This document shows, piece after piece, positions 5,960 through 9,768 of a DNA stretch of 9,768 bases (position 1 is its first letter; every line of letters starts with the position of its first letter). The translations under genes were made by a program, and so were the position numbers. The stretch covers positions 1 through 9,768 of the forward strand of contig JAKAIQ010000066.1 of assembly GCA_021825035.1 (NCBI GenBank), in the 5' to 3' direction. The notes beneath the pieces are model-generated. The model did no database searches. It worked only from the letters and a program-made list of their open reading frames with translations, and had not been told where the DNA came from. The stretch is from Deltaproteobacteria bacterium. GTDB lineage: Bacteria; Desulfobacterota; GWC2-55-46.

Positions 5960-7264
5960 TCAGCCGGGCCGCCGCGGCGGCTTCTTCGCGAGCCTGTCTT
6001 TGAGATATTTCATGGCCTCTCCTGCGGTAAAGATCGATCCGGCGACGCAGACGGCGTCGTTCGCCCCGGCTTCGCGCAAGGCCGCGCCGCAGGCCCTCGC
6101 CACCGGCCTTACGGCCCTGGCGTTCTTGCCGTACGGGGCAAGTTTATCGAGGAGGATGTCCGGGTTCGCGGCCCTTTCCGTCCGCGGAGCCGTAAGGATC
6201 ACTTCTTCGGCAAGCGGCGCAAGCTCTCTTAAAATGCCGCCGATGTCCTTGTCCGCCATGATGCCGAGCACAAGGATAAGCCTCTCATACGTGAATCCGC
6301 GGAGCGCCTCTCTCAATGACCGTGCGCCGTCGGGGTTGTGGGCGGCATCGATTATAATAAGGGGTCTTTTACTCAAGACTTCGACCCTCGCCGGCCATCG
6401 CGCCTGTTCAAGTCCCTTTTTCATCGCCCTCAAGGGGACCGTTATGCCTGATGAAGAGGCTATCTCGATCGCCGCGAGGGCGCAGGCGGCGTTCTTATGC
6501 TGATGCACCCCCCTTAAATCGAGATCGAGGCCGGATAAGTTTTTCGTTATGCCGAGATAATCGAATGCCTCCCCGTTTTTTCCGCGGCCGAGCGGCCGCG
6601 TCAGGAAGTCCCTGCCGAGCATATAAAGGGGGGAGCCCTGTCTTTCGCAGGCATGGGCAATCTCGCCCATGGCCTCCGGCTCTTCACAGGCCGTGACCAC
6701 CGGGACATTCTTTTTTATGATCCCGGCCTTTTCCCTGGCGATTTTTTTAATGCCGTGCCCGAGATATTCCATGTGGTCGAGCCCGACGTTCGTCACGACG
6801 GATACGAGCGGCGTAACGACGTTGGTGGCGTCGAGCCTTCCTCCCATACCGGCTTCGAGGACTGCGATGTCGACCATCCTCTCCCTGAAATAAACGAACG
6901 CCATTGCCGTGGTGAACTCAAAGAAGGTCGGCTCTTCCCCTGAACAGGCTTTTTTTACGACAGACGCTATCCTTATCATATCTCGGTCAGGGATCACGAT
7001 CCCGTTCACCCGTATGCGCTCATTGAACTTCTCGAGATGCGGCGACGTGTAGAGTCCGACCGAATGGCCTGCTCGGATCAGGACCGATTCGAGCATGGCG
7101 CAGGTCGAGCCTTTCCCGTTGGTGCCGGCTACGTGTATGGACGGATAATCGCGGTGCGGATTCCCGAGTTTTAAGAGGATAGAGGAAATCCTGCCGAGGC
7201 CCGGCTTTATCCCGTGCCTGTGGAGGCTGTAAAGGTATTTTAGAATTTCTGCGCGGGAAGGCAT
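5960..7264 (-). CDS. folC: Folylpolyglutamate synthase / dihydrofolate synthase FolC
   Basis: The 434-residue product is a Mur-ligase-family FolC, which uses ATP to join glutamate to dihydropteroate and/or to reduced folates in the cytoplasm. The P-loop HVAGTNGKGST is at residues 44-54, followed by TSPHLEKFNERI (73-84), the FEFTTAMAF segment (116-124), LEAGMGGRLDATN (136-148) and REKAGIIK (177-184), whose Lys179 is the usual carbamylated metal-bridging lysine. DAAHNPD (306-312) belongs to the C-terminal ligase domain. The frame is open much further upstream, but that part overlaps accD and is spurious. The start is set at the ATG at 7262-7264 (MPSRAEILKYL), which fits the family N-terminus. 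It lies eight bases after the accD stop with no Shine-Dalgarno, so coupling is likely. The accD-folC order is also found in E. coli. Confidence 0.93.
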   Translation of the reverse strand: MPSRAEILKYLYSLHRHGIKPGLGRISSILLKLGNPHRDYPSIHVAGTNGKGSTCAMLESVLIRAGHSVGLYTSPHLEKFNERIRVNGIVIPDRDMIRIASVVKKACSGEEPTFFEFTTAMAFVYFRERMVDIAVLEAGMGGRLDATNVVTPLVSVVTNVGLDHMEYLGHGIKKIAREKAGIIKKNVPVVTACEEPEAMGEIAHACERQGSPLYMLGRDFLTRPLGRGKNGEAFDYLGITKNLSGLDLDLRGVHQHKNAACALAAIEIASSSGITVPLRAMKKGLEQARWPARVEVLSKRPLIIIDAAHNPDGARSLREALRGFTYERLILVLGIMADKDIGGILRELAPLAEEVILTAPRTERAANPDILLDKLAPYGKNARAVRPVARACGAALREAGANDAVCVAGSIFTAGEAMKYLKDRLAKKPPRRPG

Positions 7265-7272
7265 TTTGAGGA

Positions 7273-8124
7273 TCAGGGACTGTTTGGAGTGAGCATCGAC
7301 AGGATCCTCGCAATGGAGTCCTTCATCATTTTCCTCTCGACGATAAGGTCGATCATGCCATGGTCGAGGAGGTATTCGGCCCTCTGGAAGCCTTCCGGCA
7401 GCGTCTGCCTTATCGTCTCGGCTATGACGCGCGGACCCGCGAAACCGACGAGCGCCCTCGGTTCCGCCATGATGATGTCGCCGAGCATGGCGAAGCTCGC
7501 GGTAACCCCGCCCATGGTCGGATCGGTTATTACGGAGATATACGGCAGTCCGGCCTCTCTGAGCCTGGCAAGGCACGCGGACGTCTTGGCCATCTGCATG
7601 AGCGAGAGTATCCCTTCCTGCATGCGGGCGCCGCCCGAGGAGGAGAATATGACAAGCGGACATCCGGCTTCCAGGGCATCCTCCGCAGTCCTGGCTATCT
7701 TTTCGCCTACCACCGACCCCATCGACCCGCCCATGAAGGAGAATTCGAAGGCCGCTATCATCGCCCTTATCCCGCCTATGAGGCCTTCTCCCGAGACTAT
7801 GGCATCTTTGATGCCGGTCTCCTTTTGCGAGGCCTTCAGCCTGTCCTTGTACTTTTTCAGGTCCTTGAACTCGAGGGCGTCAACGGGCCTGAGCTCGGCA
7901 TGGCGCTCCTTGAACGTGCCCTCGTCGACGACGATGTTTATCCGCGCCTGCGCCGAGATGCGGAAGTGGTAATTGCATTTCGGGCAGACGTCGAAGTTTC
8001 TTTCGACCTCTTTTTTGTAGATTATTTCGCCGCAGTTGTCGCACTTGACCCAGAGGCCGAACGGCACCTTTACGCTCTTGCCGTCATCTCCGTTAGAAAA
8101 CATCTCTTTTTTGAACCAGACCAT
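7273..8124 (-). CDS. accD: Acetyl-CoA carboxylase carboxyltransferase subunit beta
   Basis: The 283-residue product is AccD, which with AccA moves the carboxyl group from biotin on AccB to acetyl-CoA, making malonyl-CoA for fatty acid synthesis. An N-terminal zinc ribbon has Cys28-x2-Cys31 and Cys47-x2-Cys50. The crotonase-like carboxyltransferase domain follows, with the glycine-rich loops MGGSMGSVVGEKI (131-143) and SSSGGARMQEG (161-171), TDPTMGGVTASFAMLGD (200-216) and RVIAETIRQTLPEGFQ (232-247). Length and motifs are complete. The ATG has GAGG four bases upstream, a little closer than ideal. The gene lies 18 bases after the trpA stop and eight before folC, so it is part of the trp-acc-fol run. 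Confidence 0.95.
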   Translation of the reverse strand: MVWFKKEMFSNGDDGKSVKVPFGLWVKCDNCGEIIYKKEVERNFDVCPKCNYHFRISAQARINIVVDEGTFKERHAELRPVDALEFKDLKKYKDRLKASQKETGIKDAIVSGEGLIGGIRAMIAAFEFSFMGGSMGSVVGEKIARTAEDALEAGCPLVIFSSSGGARMQEGILSLMQMAKTSACLARLREAGLPYISVITDPTMGGVTASFAMLGDIIMAEPRALVGFAGPRVIAETIRQTLPEGFQRAEYLLDHGMIDLIVERKMMKDSIARILSMLTPNSP

Positions 8125-8142
8125 GTCACCTCGCGTACCCTT

Positions 8143-8955
8143 TTAGCGGGCGGCGGTTATGCCCTTCTTGAGCCCGGAGACGAAATCAAAGACCTTTTTG
8201 CGCAACGTCTTCCCGGAGTTTGCGGCTATTATGTTCACTATGGCGCTGCCCACTATGACGCCGTCCGAATACCGGCAGGCCTCGCGCGCCTGCTCCGGCG
8301 TGGAAATCCCGAACCCCACGCCCAGCGGAAGGCCGGTGAAACGCCGCACCTTTTTTATATTTCCGTGTATATCGGAAGAGAGGAGTCTCCTTGCCCCCGT
8401 GACCCCGGCGACGCTCACGAAATAAATGAAACCCGACGCCACGCGGGCGACGGTCTTTATCCGTCCTTCATCGCTCGTGGGCGTAAGCAGGAATATAAGC
8501 TCGATAGATTCCCTGTCGAGATCCTCTTTCAGCTCACACGCCTCTTCAGGAGGAAGGTCAACTATGAGGGTGCCGTCGACCCCGGCTGACCCGGCGTCTC
8601 TGGCGTATCTTTCAAGGCCGTAACTGAAGACCGGGTTATAGTAGCCGAAAAGCACCACAGGCACTTCGCTTTTTTTTCTCACCTCTTTCACTGCCCGGAT
8701 GACGTCCGCAAGCGTTGTCCCCTGTTTAAGGGCTCGTTCCGACGACATCTGGATCGTGGGGCCGTCGGCCATGGGGTCCGAAAAGGGTATGCCGAGCTCT
8801 ATTATGTCGGCCCCGGCCCTTTCGAGCTCCAATATGAGGTCTACGGTCGTTGCCATGTCCGGGTCGCCGGCCGTAATGAACGCGATAAGAGCCTTTTCGC
8901 CACTCTTCCTCAGGCGTTCAAATGTCCCGGTTAGTCTGTTAGGTTTCTTTTCCAT
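8143..8955 (-). CDS. trpA: Tryptophan synthase alpha subunit
   Basis: The 270-residue product is TrpA, a TIM barrel that splits indole-3-glycerol phosphate into glyceraldehyde 3-phosphate and indole, which is channelled to TrpB. The catalytic Glu53 and Asp64 sit in ELGIPFSDPMADGPTIQ (53-69), matching E. coli Glu49 and Asp60. Other family signatures are FITAGDP (26-32), VLFGYYNP and LGVGFGIS, the phosphate-binding loop. The frame extends 26 codons further upstream into trpB, but MEKKPNRLTGTFERLRKSGEKALIAF is the natural N-terminus. The ATG at 8953-8955 is seven bases after the trpB stop, with only a weak GAAG upstream, so translation is probably coupled to trpB. Confidence 0.95.
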   Translation of the reverse strand: MEKKPNRLTGTFERLRKSGEKALIAFITAGDPDMATTVDLILELERAGADIIELGIPFSDPMADGPTIQMSSERALKQGTTLADVIRAVKEVRKKSEVPVVLFGYYNPVFSYGLERYARDAGSAGVDGTLIVDLPPEEACELKEDLDRESIELIFLLTPTSDEGRIKTVARVASGFIYFVSVAGVTGARRLLSSDIHGNIKKVRRFTGLPLGVGFGISTPEQAREACRYSDGVIVGSAIVNIIAANSGKTLRKKVFDFVSGLKKGITAAR

Positions 8956-8962
8956 GTTCGCT

Positions 8963-9768
8963 TCACAATTTGCAGTCGAATGCCTTTGATACCGTATCGA
9001 GGTCCTTGTCGCCCCTTCCGGAAAGGCATACAACGATCGACGAGTCCCTGCTCATGGCCTTAGCGGCTTTCATGGCGTAGGCTATAGCGTGCGAGCTTTC
9101 AAGCGCCGGTATTATGCCCTCGCAGACCGTAAGCGCTTTGAATCCCTCGAGCGCCTCTTTATCGGTAATCACCCTGTAATCGACCCTTCCGGAGTCGTGA
9201 AGATAGGCGTGTTCAGGCCCGACGCCCGGGTAATCGAGCCCGGCGGATATCGAGTGGGTGTCCAGTATCTGCCCGTTCCCGTCTTGAAGGAGATAAGTCT
9301 TGTTGCCATGGAGAACCCCGGGCCTGCCGCCGTTGATGGAAGCTGCGTGCATGCCGCTTCTGAGCCCAAGTCCGCCGGCCTCCACGCCGGTCATCTTTAC
9401 GGATGGCTCGTCAAGGAAAGGATGGAAAAGCCCTATCGAGTTGCTTCCTCCTCCCACGCATGCCACGAGCAACTCCGGGAGCTTCCCCGTAAGCTCCTTT
9501 ATCTGCCTTTTCGCCTCAGCCCCTATCACCGACTGGAAGTCTCTCACCATCATCGGGTACGGGTGGGGTCCTGCAACGGTGCCTATTATGTAGAAGGTGT
9601 TGTAGACGTTAGTCACCCAGTCCCTGAGGGCCTCGTTCATCGCGTCCTTTAGCGTCTTGCTCCCGGATGTCACCGGGGTGACCTTCGCGCCGAGGAGCTT
9701 CATCCTGAATACGTTCGGGGATTGCCTTTTTATGTCCTCCTCGCCCATGTATATCTCGCATTCCAGCC
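8963..9768 (-). CDS. trpB: Tryptophan synthase beta subunit, 5' end cut by window edge
   Basis: The last 267 residues of TrpB, the pyridoxal-phosphate enzyme that joins indole and serine to give tryptophan. The visible frame begins LECEIYMGEEDIKRQSPNVF and runs from the window edge, so the ATG at 9748 is internal and not the start. About 130 N-terminal residues, including the PLP-binding lysine, lie outside. Visible motifs include the PLP phosphate loop VACVGGGSNSIGLF, the SAGLDYPGVGPEHAYL segment and LSGRGDKD near the C-terminus. It is the standard TrpB1 type. The stop lies seven bases before the trpA start, as usual for this pair. Confidence 0.95.
   Translation of the reverse strand, partial: LECEIYMGEEDIKRQSPNVFRMKLLGAKVTPVTSGSKTLKDAMNEALRDWVTNVYNTFYIIGTVAGPHPYPMMVRDFQSVIGAEAKRQIKELTGKLPELLVACVGGGSNSIGLFHPFLDEPSVKMTGVEAGGLGLRSGMHAASINGGRPGVLHGNKTYLLQDGNGQILDTHSISAGLDYPGVGPEHAYLHDSGRVDYRVITDKEALEGFKALTVCEGIIPALESSHAIAYAMKAAKAMSRDSSIVVCLSGRGDKDLDTVSKAFDCKL

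Noticed and set aside
7265..7663. N-terminal extension of the folC frame over accD
   Set aside because: The extension overlaps the accD coding region in another frame, is rich in Arg and His as expected for a shadow, and the family N-terminus begins at the ATG at 7264.
7360..8589. Plus-strand frame of 409 codons across accD and trpA
   Set aside because: It lies antisense to two complete, conserved genes and its translation is the Arg/Gly/Tyr/His-rich type expected from GC-rich antisense frames.
8956..9033. 26-codon upstream extension of trpA
   Set aside because: It overlaps the end of trpB, and the conserved TrpA N-terminus begins at the ATG at 8955.

Overview
This window is a stretch of ordinary core genes from a diderm (Gram-negative) bacterium, all read on the minus strand. 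The outer-membrane protein LptD shows that the cell builds a lipopolysaccharide outer membrane. The run trpB-trpA-accD-folC, the moderately GC-rich codon use and the protein wording suggest a Desulfobacterota (deltaproteobacterial) or Nitrospirota-type lineage. That placement is an inference from memory, not a computed result.

In transcription order (right to left), a tight metabolic block comes first: the 3' two thirds of trpB (cut by the window edge), trpA, accD and folC, with gaps of only 7 to 17 bases. It covers the last step of tryptophan synthesis, the carboxyltransferase beta subunit of acetyl-CoA carboxylase, and folate polyglutamylation. A 415-base gap follows. It holds a possible promoter, a possible 38-residue ORF whose stop overlaps the lptD start (ATGA), and reading frames that look partly decayed. 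Then comes lptD, the LPS translocon barrel.

After lptD there is a 145-base gap with a hairpin and the best promoter of the window (TTGACA, 17 bases, GATAAT). This promoter appears to launch a second unit: a 60-residue LysW-like zinc-ribbon mini-protein with a TTG start, a UDP-glucuronate 4-epimerase-like sugar epimerase, an OB-fold plus HD-domain YhaM-type 3'-5' exoribonuclease, and a family 4-like uracil-DNA glycosylase. The last 204 bases have no convincing gene but contain a 12-bp palindrome.

I see no CRISPR array, insertion sequence, tRNA, rRNA or defence system. The points most worth a second look are the uracil-DNA glycosylase that lacks the usual iron-sulfur cysteines, the LysW-like mini-protein with its own promoter, the hydrophobic glycine-rich insertion near the C-terminus of LptD, and the structure of the folC-lptD gap.
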